Assembly (NCBI GenBank): GCA_964451785.1
Contig: CAYVJG010000002.1
Span: forward strand, 57,204-121,203
Source: JAJYSO01 sp964451785
GTDB lineage: Bacteria > Bacteroidota > Bacteroidia > Flavobacteriales > Flavobacteriaceae
Direction: 5' to 3'
Length of the DNA stretch: 64,000 nucleotides
Of the stretch, positions 50,780 to 58,437 are shown piece by piece. Made by a program: the position numbers and the translations under genes. The notes under the pieces were generated by a model. It had not been told where the DNA came from, searched no databases, and saw nothing but the letters and a program-made list of their open reading frames with translations. How positions within the stretch are numbered: position 1 is the first letter of the stretch; each line of letters opens with the position of its first letter.

Positions 50780-51322
50780 TTAAGCTGATTTACCTGCTTT
50801 TCTTCTAATCTGTTCACCAACATATTTAATACCTTTTCCTTTGTAAGGCTCAGGTTTGCGGTAAGAGCGAATTTTAGCCGCTACTTGGCCCACAAGTTGT
50901 TTGTCGTGTGAAGTCAATTTAATAATTGGGTTTTTACCTTTTTCGTTAACTGCTTCTACTTTAACTTCAGGAGCAAGGTTGATAACGATGTTGTGAGAAA
51001 AACCTACTGATAAATCTAATTTTTGGCCTTGATTGCTAGCTCTGTAACCAACACCAACTAATTCGAGTTCTTTTGTATAACCTTCAGAAACGCCAATAAT
51101 CATATTTTGAATTAAAGCGCGATATAAACCGTGTTTTGATTTAATATCTTTTTTATCTGAAGAGCGTTCTAAGATGACTTGATTTTCTTCAATCTTAATA
51201 TTGATATCAGAAAATTCTTGAGTCAATTCGCCGAGCTTTCCTTTTACAGTAACTACGTTGCCTTTTACATCAACGGTAACTGCACTTGGAATTGCTACTG
51301 GACTATTACCTATTCTAGACAT
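50780..51322 (-). CDS. rplF: 50S ribosomal protein L6
   Basis: 180 residues, two L6 repeats; MSRIGNSPVAIPSAVTVDVK at the start and the signature PEPYKGKGIKYVGEQIRRK near the end. It lies near the factor-binding site of the large subunit. Confidence 0.99.
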   Translation of the reverse strand: MSRIGNSPVAIPSAVTVDVKGNVVTVKGKLGELTQEFSDINIKIEENQVILERSSDKKDIKSKHGLYRALIQNMIIGVSEGYTKELELVGVGYRASNQGQKLDLSVGFSHNIVINLAPEVKVEAVNEKGKNPIIKLTSHDKQLVGQVAAKIRSYRKPEPYKGKGIKYVGEQIRRKAGKSA

Positions 51323-51340
51323 GGATTATCATTTAAAAAA

Positions 51341-51742
51341 TTAGTAAACGTAGCAAATTAACTCGCCACCTACTTTTTCTCTTGTTGCTTGTTTGTTAGT
51401 CATCACTCCACGTGAAGTAGAAACGATAGCTATACCAAGCCCATTAAGGATTCGCGGCATATCTTTATAACCAGCATACTTACGCAAGCCTGGTTTACTG
51501 ATGCGTTGAATTTCCTTAATAACAGAGTCTTTTGATTCTTTATCGTATTTAAGGGCTATTTTGATAGATTCGTGTCCTTCTTGTTCAGAGAAGAATTTAT
51601 AACTAAGAATATAGCCTTGATCAAAGAGAATTTTAGTTATCTCTTTTTTGATATTAGACGCTGGTATCTCAACAACGCGATGGCCTGCGGCTAAAGCGTT
51701 TCTAAGTCGTGTCAAATAATCTGCAATTGGATCTGTAAACAT
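51341..51742 (-). CDS. rpsH: 30S ribosomal protein S8
   Basis: 133 residues, MFTDPIADYLTRLRNALAAG at the start and the GIAIVSTSRGVMTNKQA signature near the C-terminus. It binds the central domain of 16S rRNA; in E. coli it also represses the spc operon, which cannot be shown here. Confidence 0.99.
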   Translation of the reverse strand: MFTDPIADYLTRLRNALAAGHRVVEIPASNIKKEITKILFDQGYILSYKFFSEQEGHESIKIALKYDKESKDSVIKEIQRISKPGLRKYAGYKDMPRILNGLGIAIVSTSRGVMTNKQATREKVGGELICYVY

Positions 51743-51771
51743 TTCGTCTTAATTTTTACTTAATAAATTAA

Positions 51772-52041
51772 TTACCAACTGGCTTTTTTCACACCTGGGA
51801 TTAACCCTTGATTAGCCATTTCTCTAAACTTAACACGTGAAATACCAAACTGACGCATATACCCTTTTGGACGACCGGTTAATTTACAACGGTTGTGCAA
51901 ACGAATTGGAGTTGAATTTTTAGGTAGTTTTTGTAAGCCTTCATAATCACCAGCTTCTTTAAGTTGGCGGCGTTTTTCAGCATACTTATTTACCAATTTT
52001 TCGCGTTTCACCTCACGGGCTTTCATGGATTCTTTTGCCAT
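51772..52041 (-). CDS. rpsN: 30S ribosomal protein S14, zinc-free form
   Basis: 89 residues. The long form of S14 with no CxxC pairs (RLHNRCKLTGRPKGYMRQFG has one cysteine only), so it is the zinc-independent type like that of E. coli. The C-terminal GLIPGVKKASW is typical. Confidence 0.98.
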   Translation of the reverse strand: MAKESMKAREVKREKLVNKYAEKRRQLKEAGDYEGLQKLPKNSTPIRLHNRCKLTGRPKGYMRQFGISRVKFREMANQGLIPGVKKASW

Positions 52042-52044
52042 AAT

Positions 52045-52596
52045 CTAATTCTTTTTAAATGGTAATCCTAGTTCAGTCAACAATGCTTTAGCTTCTCTAT
52101 CAGTATTAGCAGAAGTTACAAAGGTAACATCCATACCGCTAATACGCTTGACACGGTCGATAATAATTTCAGGAAAAATGATTTGCTCAGTAATTCCCAT
52201 GTTATAATTTCCGCGACCATCAAAGCTATTCGCTTTCACCCCGTTAAAGTCACGGACACGTGGTAGAGCTACAGTGATCAAACGATCTAAAAACTCCCAC
52301 ATACGTTCGCCACGAAGGGTTACTTTTGCGCCAATAGGCATTCCTTTACGCAGTTTAAAAGAAGCAACGTCTTTTTTAGAGATTGTTCCTACTGCTTTTT
52401 GGCCGGTAATCAAAGTTAATTCATCAATTGCTTGATCAATTAACTTTTTATCAGCAACAGCTTCACCGATACCTTTACTAATAACGATTTTAGTCAACTT
52501 AGGGACTTCCATCACATTAGAATAGCTAAAGCTATCAATTAAGGTCGGCTTTACTTTTTCAATATAATCTTTTTTAAGCTTTGGTACGTAACTCAT
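52045..52596 (-). CDS. rplE: 50S ribosomal protein L5
   Basis: 183 residues; SYVPKLKKDYIEKVKPTLID at the start and MGITEQIIFPEIIIDRVKRI in the C-terminal half. It binds 5S rRNA. 3 bases before rpsN. Confidence 0.99.
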   Translation of the reverse strand: MSYVPKLKKDYIEKVKPTLIDSFSYSNVMEVPKLTKIVISKGIGEAVADKKLIDQAIDELTLITGQKAVGTISKKDVASFKLRKGMPIGAKVTLRGERMWEFLDRLITVALPRVRDFNGVKANSFDGRGNYNMGITEQIIFPEIIIDRVKRISGMDVTFVTSANTDREAKALLTELGLPFKKN

Positions 52597-52604
52597 AATT
52601 TCTA

Positions 52605-52916
52605 CTAAATGACTTCATTAGTTGTTTTAGCAAACCTTACTTTCTTGTCACCCTCAATGCGGTAACCCACACGAGTAGGTTTTTGGTTATTATCAAGCAA
52701 GGCGAGATTTGAGATAGCAATTGCAGCTTCGCGTTCTACGATTCCTCCTTGAGGATTAGCAGCGCTAGGCTTAAGGTGTTTTTTAATCATATTAACGCCC
52801 TCAACAAATGCCTTGTTTTTTTCGATAAGGACAGCTGTTACTTTACCTTGGCTACCCTTGTGGTCTCCAGCGATAACTTTAACAAGATCTCCTGTTTTTA
52901 TTTTAAGCTTTGCCAT
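52605..52916 (-). CDS. rplX: 50S ribosomal protein L24
   Basis: 103 residues with a KOW motif (KTGDLVKVIAGDHKGSQGKV) and GVNMIKKHLKPSAANPQGGI. It initiates assembly of the large subunit. Confidence 0.99.
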   Translation of the reverse strand: MAKLKIKTGDLVKVIAGDHKGSQGKVTAVLIEKNKAFVEGVNMIKKHLKPSAANPQGGIVEREAAIAISNLALLDNNQKPTRVGYRIEGDKKVRFAKTTNEVI

Positions 52917-52926
52917 TATTAAATTC

Positions 52927-53295
52927 TTAAAGCACTTCTGGTGCTAATGAAACAATTTTCATAAATTTCTCGTTGCGCAATTCTCTTGCCACTGGGCCAA
53001 ACACACGAGTTCCGCGCATTTCACCATTAGCATTCAATAAAACGCAAGCGTTATCGTCAAAACGGATATAAGAACCATCTGCACGACGGACTTCTTTTTT
53101 AGTACGTACAACTACTGCTGTAACGACTTCACCTTTTTTTATTTGCCCACCCGGAGTAGTTTGTTGTGCACTGACAACAATTTTATCACCAATTGAGGCA
53201 TAACGTTTTTTAGAACCACCAAGGACTCTAATTGTCAAAACCTCTTTAGCACCGGTATTATCGGCAACTCTAAGCTTTGTTTCTTGTTGTACCAT
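52927..53295 (-). CDS. rplN: 50S ribosomal protein L14
   Basis: 122 residues, MVQQETKLRVADNTGAKEVL at the start and GTRVFGPVARELRNEKFMKI near the end. It lies at the subunit interface. Confidence 0.99.
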   Translation of the reverse strand: MVQQETKLRVADNTGAKEVLTIRVLGGSKKRYASIGDKIVVSAQQTTPGGQIKKGEVVTAVVVRTKKEVRRADGSYIRFDDNACVLLNANGEMRGTRVFGPVARELRNEKFMKIVSLAPEVL

Positions 53296-53297
53296 AA

Positions 53298-53555
53298 TTA
53301 TTTAGCTCTTTCAATAATTTCAACGAGACGCCAGCATTTATTTTTACTCAACGGACGAGTTTCCATAATACGCACAGTATCCCCCTCATTGCAATCGTTG
53401 CTCTCATCGTGAGCAACGTACTTTTTAGTTTTCAAAACGAATTTACCGTACATCGGGTGACGAGATTTTTTAGTTTCGGCAACAACTATGGATTTATCCA
53501 TTTTATCGCTTACAACCATGCCAATTCGTTCTTTACGTAAGTTTCTCTTTTCCAT
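53298..53555 (-). CDS. rpsQ: 30S ribosomal protein S17
   Basis: 85 residues from the ATG giving MEKRNLRKERIGMVVSDKMD; a GTG one codon upstream is a less likely start. OB-fold signature KYVAHDESNDCNEGDTVRIM and ETRPLSKNKCWRLVEIIERA. It binds 16S rRNA early. Confidence 0.98.
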   Translation of the reverse strand: MEKRNLRKERIGMVVSDKMDKSIVVAETKKSRHPMYGKFVLKTKKYVAHDESNDCNEGDTVRIMETRPLSKNKCWRLVEIIERAK

Positions 53556-53573
53556 CACTCTTAAAGGATTAGA

Positions 53574-53765
53574 TTAATTTTGTTGTCTGTTAGACAATTC
53601 TGTTTTCAAACGTGCAATTGTACGTCTTGCCACCTTCAATTGAGATGGGTTTTCAAGCGGAGAAACGGCATGTGCTAATTTTAAATCAGCATATGCTCCT
53701 GATTGAGTTTCTATCGCTTCTACCAATTCGCTATCTGATAGATTTTTAATCTCTGATTGTTTCAT
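53574..53765 (-). CDS. rpmC: 50S ribosomal protein L29
   Basis: 63 residues from the ATG giving MKQSEIKNLSDSELVEAIET; an in-frame start 11 codons further up would overlap rplP. The KVARRTIARLKTELSNRQ signature near the end identifies L29. It lies near the exit tunnel. Confidence 0.98.
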   Translation of the reverse strand: MKQSEIKNLSDSELVEAIETQSGAYADLKLAHAVSPLENPSQLKVARRTIARLKTELSNRQQN

Positions 53766-53772
53766 AGTTCTA

Positions 53773-54192
53773 TTATTCTTGATAGTCTCTAGCAACAATA
53801 AATTTAGTACGAACCGGTAGTTTTTGAGCAGCTAAACGCAAAGCTTCTTTTGCGATATCATGCGGTACTCCACCGATTTCAAACATAATGCGACCTGGTT
53901 TAACGACGGCTACCCAGTGATCAACAGCACCTTTACCCTTACCCATACGTACCTCAAGAGGTTTAGTTGTAATAGGTTTATCAGGGAAGATACGGATCCA
54001 TAGAGAACCTTGACGCTTCATATAACGGTTAGCTGCCACACGAGCTGCCTCGATTTGACGGCTAGTAACAAACTCAGAATCTAATGATTTAAGTCCAAAT
54101 GTACCGTTAGATAAGCGATGGCCACGGCCGGCGTTTCCTTTCATCCGGCCTTTTTGTTGTTTTCTATATTTTGTTTTTCTTGGCTGTAACAT
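53773..54192 (-). CDS. rplP: 50S ribosomal protein L16
   Basis: 139 residues, MLQPRKTKYRKQQKGRMKGN at the start and WIRIFPDKPITTKPLEVRMG in the middle, MGKGKGAVDHWVAVVKPGRI after. It helps to place the A-site tRNA. Confidence 0.99.
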   Translation of the reverse strand: MLQPRKTKYRKQQKGRMKGNAGRGHRLSNGTFGLKSLDSEFVTSRQIEAARVAANRYMKRQGSLWIRIFPDKPITTKPLEVRMGKGKGAVDHWVAVVKPGRIMFEIGGVPHDIAKEALRLAAQKLPVRTKFIVARDYQE

Positions 54193-54223
54193 TTCCTATT
54201 GATTTAAAGATTTGGATCAACGT

Positions 54224-54928
54224 CTAACGTCTTCTCTTTCCTTTTCCGCCTTTTTTACGGCCTCCTTTTTTAGACATTCCTACTAAAGGAGAAAGTTCAC
54301 GTTTACCGTACACTTCGCCTTTCATCACCCATACTTTGATACCTAAACGACCATAAGTAGTGTGTGCTTCAACTAAAGCATAATCGATATCAGCGCGGAA
54401 AGTTGAAAGAGGAATACGACCCTCTTTAAAAGATTCAGTACGTGCCATTTCAGCTCCGTTTAAACGACCTGAAATTTCAACTTTAATTCCTTCTGCATTT
54501 AAACGCATTGCAGCTGCAATAGCCATTTTAGTTGCGCGACGGTATGAAATACGATTTTCAATTTGTCTTGCAATACTGCTTGCCACTAAAGTAGCATCAA
54601 GCTCAGGGCGTTTAATTTCAAAAATATTAATTTGAATCTCCTTACCGGTTAGCTTTTTAAGCTCCTCTTTAAGTTTATCGACTTCTTGACCACCTTTACC
54701 AATGATAATACCAGGACGAGCAGTTGTGATCGTAATGGTTACCAATTTGAGTGTACGTTCAATAATGATACGTGAGATACTCGCTTTAGCTAAACGTGCA
54801 TTGATGTATTCACGCACTTTAGCATCTTCAGCTAATTTATCACCAAAATCATTACCACCATACCAGTTAGATTCCCAACCTTTGATGATACCGAGTCTGT
54901 TTCCTATTGGATTAGTCTTTTGTCCCAT
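54224..54928 (-). CDS. rpsC: 30S ribosomal protein S3
   Basis: 234 residues; N-terminal KH domain (RPGIIIGKGGQEVDKLKEEL) and the S3 C-terminal domain (AEMARTESFKEGRIPLSTFR), ending in a Gly/Lys/Arg tail. It lines the mRNA entry channel. Confidence 0.99.
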   Translation of the reverse strand: MGQKTNPIGNRLGIIKGWESNWYGGNDFGDKLAEDAKVREYINARLAKASISRIIIERTLKLVTITITTARPGIIIGKGGQEVDKLKEELKKLTGKEIQINIFEIKRPELDATLVASSIARQIENRISYRRATKMAIAAAMRLNAEGIKVEISGRLNGAEMARTESFKEGRIPLSTFRADIDYALVEAHTTYGRLGIKVWVMKGEVYGKRELSPLVGMSKKGGRKKGGKGKRRR

Positions 54929-54937
54929 GCTTTCTAT

Positions 54938-55345
54938 TTAGCTTTCAACAGTATTTTTTTCTCCCAAAACGAGGGTCACGTGATTAGAACGTTTTCTAAT
55001 CTGATTAGCTCTTCCTTGTGCTCTTGGGCGCAAACGTTTTAGCATTCCTGCTTCATCAACACGAATTTCTTTAACGTAAAGTCCTGCAGCTTCTAGATCA
55101 GCGTCTTCATTTTTCACTTGCCAGTTTGCAATTGCAGACAACAAGAGTTTTTCTAAACGTCCTGAAGCTTCTTTAGCATTGAATTTCAATATTTGTAAAG
55201 CTTCTTCGATTTCTTTTCCTCGGATAAGATCAGCTACCAAACGCATTTTGCGTGGTGCAGTAGGACAGTTATTTAGCTTTGCGAAAGCTATTTGTCTCTT
55301 TTCAGATTTGAGCTTCTCTGCTCTTTCTCTTTTATGAACACCCAT
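54938..55345 (-). CDS. rplV: 50S ribosomal protein L22
   Basis: 135 residues with LNNCPTAPRKMRLVADLIRG and the C-terminal signature MLKRLRPRAQGRANQIRKRS. Its loop lines the exit tunnel. A basic N-terminal stretch of about 20 residues precedes the core. Confidence 0.99.
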   Translation of the reverse strand: MGVHKRERAEKLKSEKRQIAFAKLNNCPTAPRKMRLVADLIRGKEIEEALQILKFNAKEASGRLEKLLLSAIANWQVKNEDADLEAAGLYVKEIRVDEAGMLKRLRPRAQGRANQIRKRSNHVTLVLGEKNTVES

Positions 55346-55351
55346 AGTTTA

Positions 55352-55630
55352 CTATCTTTTTCCTTTGTTTTTAGCTCCGGCGTGTCCTCTAAAAGAACGT
55401 GTAGGAGCAAATTCACCCAATTTATGACCAACCATGTTCTCAGTAACATAAACAGGAATAAATTGCTTACCGTTATGAACACCTATAGTCTGACCAACAA
55501 AGTCTGGAGTTATCATAGAAGCACGTGACCAAGTTTTGATCACATTTTTCTTTCCAGAAGCGATATTATTGCCAATCTTTTTTTCTAATTTATAATGGAC
55601 AAATGGTCCTTTTTTTAATGATCGTGCCAT
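55352..55630 (-). CDS. rpsS: 30S ribosomal protein S19
   Basis: 92 residues, MARSLKKGPFVHYKLEKKIG at the start and VTENMVGHKLGEFAPTRSFR near the end. It forms the head of the small subunit with S13. Confidence 0.99.
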   Translation of the reverse strand: MARSLKKGPFVHYKLEKKIGNNIASGKKNVIKTWSRASMITPDFVGQTIGVHNGKQFIPVYVTENMVGHKLGEFAPTRSFRGHAGAKNKGKR

Positions 55631-55633
55631 AAT

Positions 55634-56470
55634 CTATTTCTTTCTACGCTTTCTACGTTCAACAATATGTTTATTACTTGCTTTAGTTAAAGAACGTGTC
55701 TTATAACCTTTAGCTGGCAAGCCTTTACGTGAACGTGGATGCCCTCCTGATGAACGACCTTCACCACCACCCATTGGGTGATCAACTGGATTCATCACTA
55801 CAGCACGTGTACGTGGACGACGGCCTAACCAACGGCTACGACCAGCTTTACCTCCAACAATAAGTTGATGATCACTGTTAGAAACAGCACCAACTGTTGC
55901 CATACAAGTTCCTAAAATCATTCTGATTTCACCTGAAGGCAATTTAATGGTTACATATTTCCCTTCACGAGCAACTAATTGCGCAAAAGTTCCTGCACTT
56001 CTCACTAAAGCAGCTCCTTTACCAGGAGTTAACTCAATGCAAGAAATAACAGTACCAAAAGGAATTACTGCCAAAGGCATACTGTTTCCAATATTGGTAG
56101 GAATTTTACTATCAGAAGACAAGACTTTTTGTCCAACTTCAATTCCGTTAGGCGCTACAATATATCGTTTTTCACCGTCTTCATATTTCACCAAAGCGAT
56201 AAAAGCAGAGCGATTTGGATCATATTCAACTGACATTACAGTAGCTGCAATGTCTTTTTTATTGCGTTTGAAATCAATAATGCGGTAGCGTTTTTTATGG
56301 CCACCACCGATATAGCGCATGGTCATTTTACCGCTATGGTTACGCCCTCCTGTTCTCTTAACGGGAGCTAAAAGGCTTTTTTCCGGCTTACTAGTAGTCA
56401 AGGCATCATAACCATTAACCACTCGAAAGCGTTGTCCTGGCGTTGTAGGTTTTAATTTTTTTACCGACAT
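55634..56470 (-). CDS. rplB: 50S ribosomal protein L2
   Basis: 278 residues; RNA-binding OB and SH3-like domains, with the near-universal segment GVVMNPVDHPMGGGEGRSSG-like (VVMNPVDHPMGGGEGRSSGG) containing the conserved His. It supports the peptidyl transferase centre. Confidence 0.99.
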   Translation of the reverse strand: MSVKKLKPTTPGQRFRVVNGYDALTTSKPEKSLLAPVKRTGGRNHSGKMTMRYIGGGHKKRYRIIDFKRNKKDIAATVMSVEYDPNRSAFIALVKYEDGEKRYIVAPNGIEVGQKVLSSDSKIPTNIGNSMPLAVIPFGTVISCIELTPGKGAALVRSAGTFAQLVAREGKYVTIKLPSGEIRMILGTCMATVGAVSNSDHQLIVGGKAGRSRWLGRRPRTRAVVMNPVDHPMGGGEGRSSGGHPRSRKGLPAKGYKTRSLTKASNKHIVERRKRRKK

Positions 56471-56479
56471 TTTTCGACT

Positions 56480-56770
56480 TTAAATATTACTATATAAATC
56501 GATGGTATCTCCATCTGATACTTGAACTACCGCTTTCTTGTAAGCAGAAGTTTTACCCGTCATCAAACCATTTTTGGTATAACGCGTTTTACGATCAGGA
56601 CGCACAATCATCGTACGCACTTTATCCACCGTGACATCATAAGTAGATTCGACCGCTTCTTTAATTTGAATCTTATTTGCACGAAGATCAACCACAAATG
56701 AAAAGCGGTTGTTCAGCTCACTATCTTGAGTAGCTTTCTCCGTAATAATAGGTTTTATCAAAATACTCAT
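56480..56770 (-). CDS. rplW: 50S ribosomal protein L23
   Basis: 96 residues, MSILIKPIITEKATQDSELN at the start and KVRTMIVRPDRKTRYTKNGL in the middle. It docks trigger factor and SRP at the tunnel exit. Confidence 0.99.
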   Translation of the reverse strand: MSILIKPIITEKATQDSELNNRFSFVVDLRANKIQIKEAVESTYDVTVDKVRTMIVRPDRKTRYTKNGLMTGKTSAYKKAVVQVSDGDTIDLYSNI

Positions 56771-56775
56771 GATGC

Positions 56776-57405
56776 TTATTTATTCAAAATTAACTCAATT
56801 CCTTCAATTGAACTGTTCAAAAACACAACCTTATCAGCGTTCATTACTTTATAAGTGTTTAATTGCGAGGCACTTATGACTTCAGAACGTTTTAAATTGC
56901 GTGCTGACAAATATACGTTTTTATTTGTCTCTCCCAACACTAATAAAGATTTTTTATCTGAAAGCTGAAGAGCTTCTAAAAATTCTTTGTATTTCTTAGT
57001 TTTTGGCGTATCAAATTGAAAATCTTCAACGACGATTAAATTGTTATTTTGTGCTTTATCACTAAGAGCAGAACGACGAGCTAAGCGTTTTAAATTTTTG
57101 TTGAGTTTAAAACCGTAGTTGCGTGGACGTGGTCCAAAAACGCGACCACCACCTCTAAACACAGGAGATTTAATACTACCTGCACGAGCTGTACCTGTAC
57201 CTTTTTGTTTTTTCAACTTACGGGTACTTCCTGAAATATCAGCGCGTTCTTTAGCTTTATGCGTTCCTTGACGTTGGTTGGCCAAATATTGTTTCACGTC
57301 TAAATATATAGCGTGAGTATTAGGCTCAATACCAAACACAGCATCAGAAAGTTCAACTTCCTTACCTGTATCTTTTCCGGAAATATCTAATACACTTAAT
57401 TTCAT
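56776..57405 (-). CDS. rplD: 50S ribosomal protein L4
   Basis: 209 residues; the extended tunnel loop is seen (GSTRKLKKQKGTGTARAGSI and GGGRVFGPRPRNYGFKLNKN). Its start codon shares one base with the rplC stop (TAATG), so translation is coupled. In E. coli L4 controls the S10 operon; a hairpin upstream of rplC may be a comparable site, but this is not shown. Confidence 0.99.
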   Translation of the reverse strand: MKLSVLDISGKDTGKEVELSDAVFGIEPNTHAIYLDVKQYLANQRQGTHKAKERADISGSTRKLKKQKGTGTARAGSIKSPVFRGGGRVFGPRPRNYGFKLNKNLKRLARRSALSDKAQNNNLIVVEDFQFDTPKTKKYKEFLEALQLSDKKSLLVLGETNKNVYLSARNLKRSEVISASQLNTYKVMNADKVVFLNSSIEGIELILNK

Positions 57406-58019
57406 TACTTCTCAATAGTTACATAAGCGTTGTTATGACCCGGCACACATCCTTTAACGATAATTAAATTTTGCTCGGCATCAATTTTCAACACTCTAAG
57501 GTTTTGTACTTTCACTTTAGTTCCTCCCATTTGACCAGCCATACGCATATCTTTAAATACACGAGCCGGATATGAAGCTGCACCTACTGAACCTGGTGCA
57601 CGCAACATACTTTGCTGACCATGAGTACGTGATGATCCGCGGAATCCATGACGTTTTACAACCCCTTGAAAACCTTTTCCTTTAGAAACACCAGATACAT
57701 CAACAAACTCTCCTTCTTTAAAGATAGCAGCTGTAACTTGATCTCCTAAATTAAATTCTCCTTCAAAATCTTGGAATTCAACAACTTTTTTCTTTCCAAC
57801 AGTACCCGCTTTTTTAACATGGCCTTGTTCAGCCTTAGTGGTATGTTTTTCAGATTTGTCATCGAAACCTAGTTGAAGGGCGTTATACCCGTCGACCTCT
57901 TTGGTTCTGACTTGGGTAACAACGCAAGGACCAGCTTGAATCACTGTACATGGCAAGTTTTTGCCATTTTCATCAAAAAGACTGGTCATCCCGATTTTTC
58001 TTCCAATTAACCCAGACAT
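57405..58019 (-). CDS. rplC: 50S ribosomal protein L3
   Basis: 204 residues, MSGLIGRKIGMTSLFDENGK at the start and the tip loop FRGSSRTHGQQSMLRAPGSV that reaches the peptidyl transferase centre. It overlaps rplD by one base; upstream there is an unusual 101-base gap with a hairpin. Confidence 0.99.
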   Translation of the reverse strand: MSGLIGRKIGMTSLFDENGKNLPCTVIQAGPCVVTQVRTKEVDGYNALQLGFDDKSEKHTTKAEQGHVKKAGTVGKKKVVEFQDFEGEFNLGDQVTAAIFKEGEFVDVSGVSKGKGFQGVVKRHGFRGSSRTHGQQSMLRAPGSVGAASYPARVFKDMRMAGQMGGTKVKVQNLRVLKIDAEQNLIIVKGCVPGHNNAYVTIEK

Positions 58020-58056
58020 TATTAGTATATATTAATTAATAAATATTAAAAACTTC

Positions 58057-58086
58057 AGTATAGGCAAGAACGGTCTTACCTATACT
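58057..58086 (-). promoter_or_regulatory. Hairpin between rpsJ and rplC
   Basis: A 13-base-pair stem on the minus strand, AGTATAGGTAAGA with TCTTGCCTATACT (one G-U pair), 4-base loop, followed by GAAG and a run of five T. It lies in the widest gap of the S10 region and could be an attenuator, terminator or processing site. Confidence 0.6.
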
Positions 58087-58120
58087 TCAGTCAAAATTTT
58101 AGTTTAAACAGAGGATGCTA

Positions 58121-58426
58121 TCAAACTTTGATTTCTACTTCTACTCCACTTGGCAACTCTAATTTCATAAGAGCGTCAATAGTTTTAGAAGAAGAGCTAT
58201 AGATATCAAGCAAACGCTTATAAGAGCTTAATTCAAACTGCTCGCGAGCCTTTTTATTAACGTGTGGCGAACGCAATACAGTAAAAATCTTTTTCTTAGT
58301 TGGTAATGGAATTGGTCCAGTAACAACAGCTCCGGTAGTCTTTACAGTTTTTACGATTTTCTCAGATGATTTATCAACCAAGTTATGATCGTAAGATTTC
58401 AACTTAATTCGAATTTTCTGACTCAT
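58121..58426 (-). CDS. rpsJ: 30S ribosomal protein S10
   Basis: 101 residues, MSQKIRIKLKSYDHNLVDKS and the signature RSPHVNKKAREQFELSSYKR. It is also the NusE transcription factor. It is 11 bases downstream of fusA with no tuf gene between, the order usual in Bacteroidota. Confidence 0.99.
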   Translation of the reverse strand: MSQKIRIKLKSYDHNLVDKSSEKIVKTVKTTGAVVTGPIPLPTKKKIFTVLRSPHVNKKAREQFELSSYKRLLDIYSSSSKTIDALMKLELPSGVEVEIKV

Positions 58427-58437
58427 TTTAATTCCTC

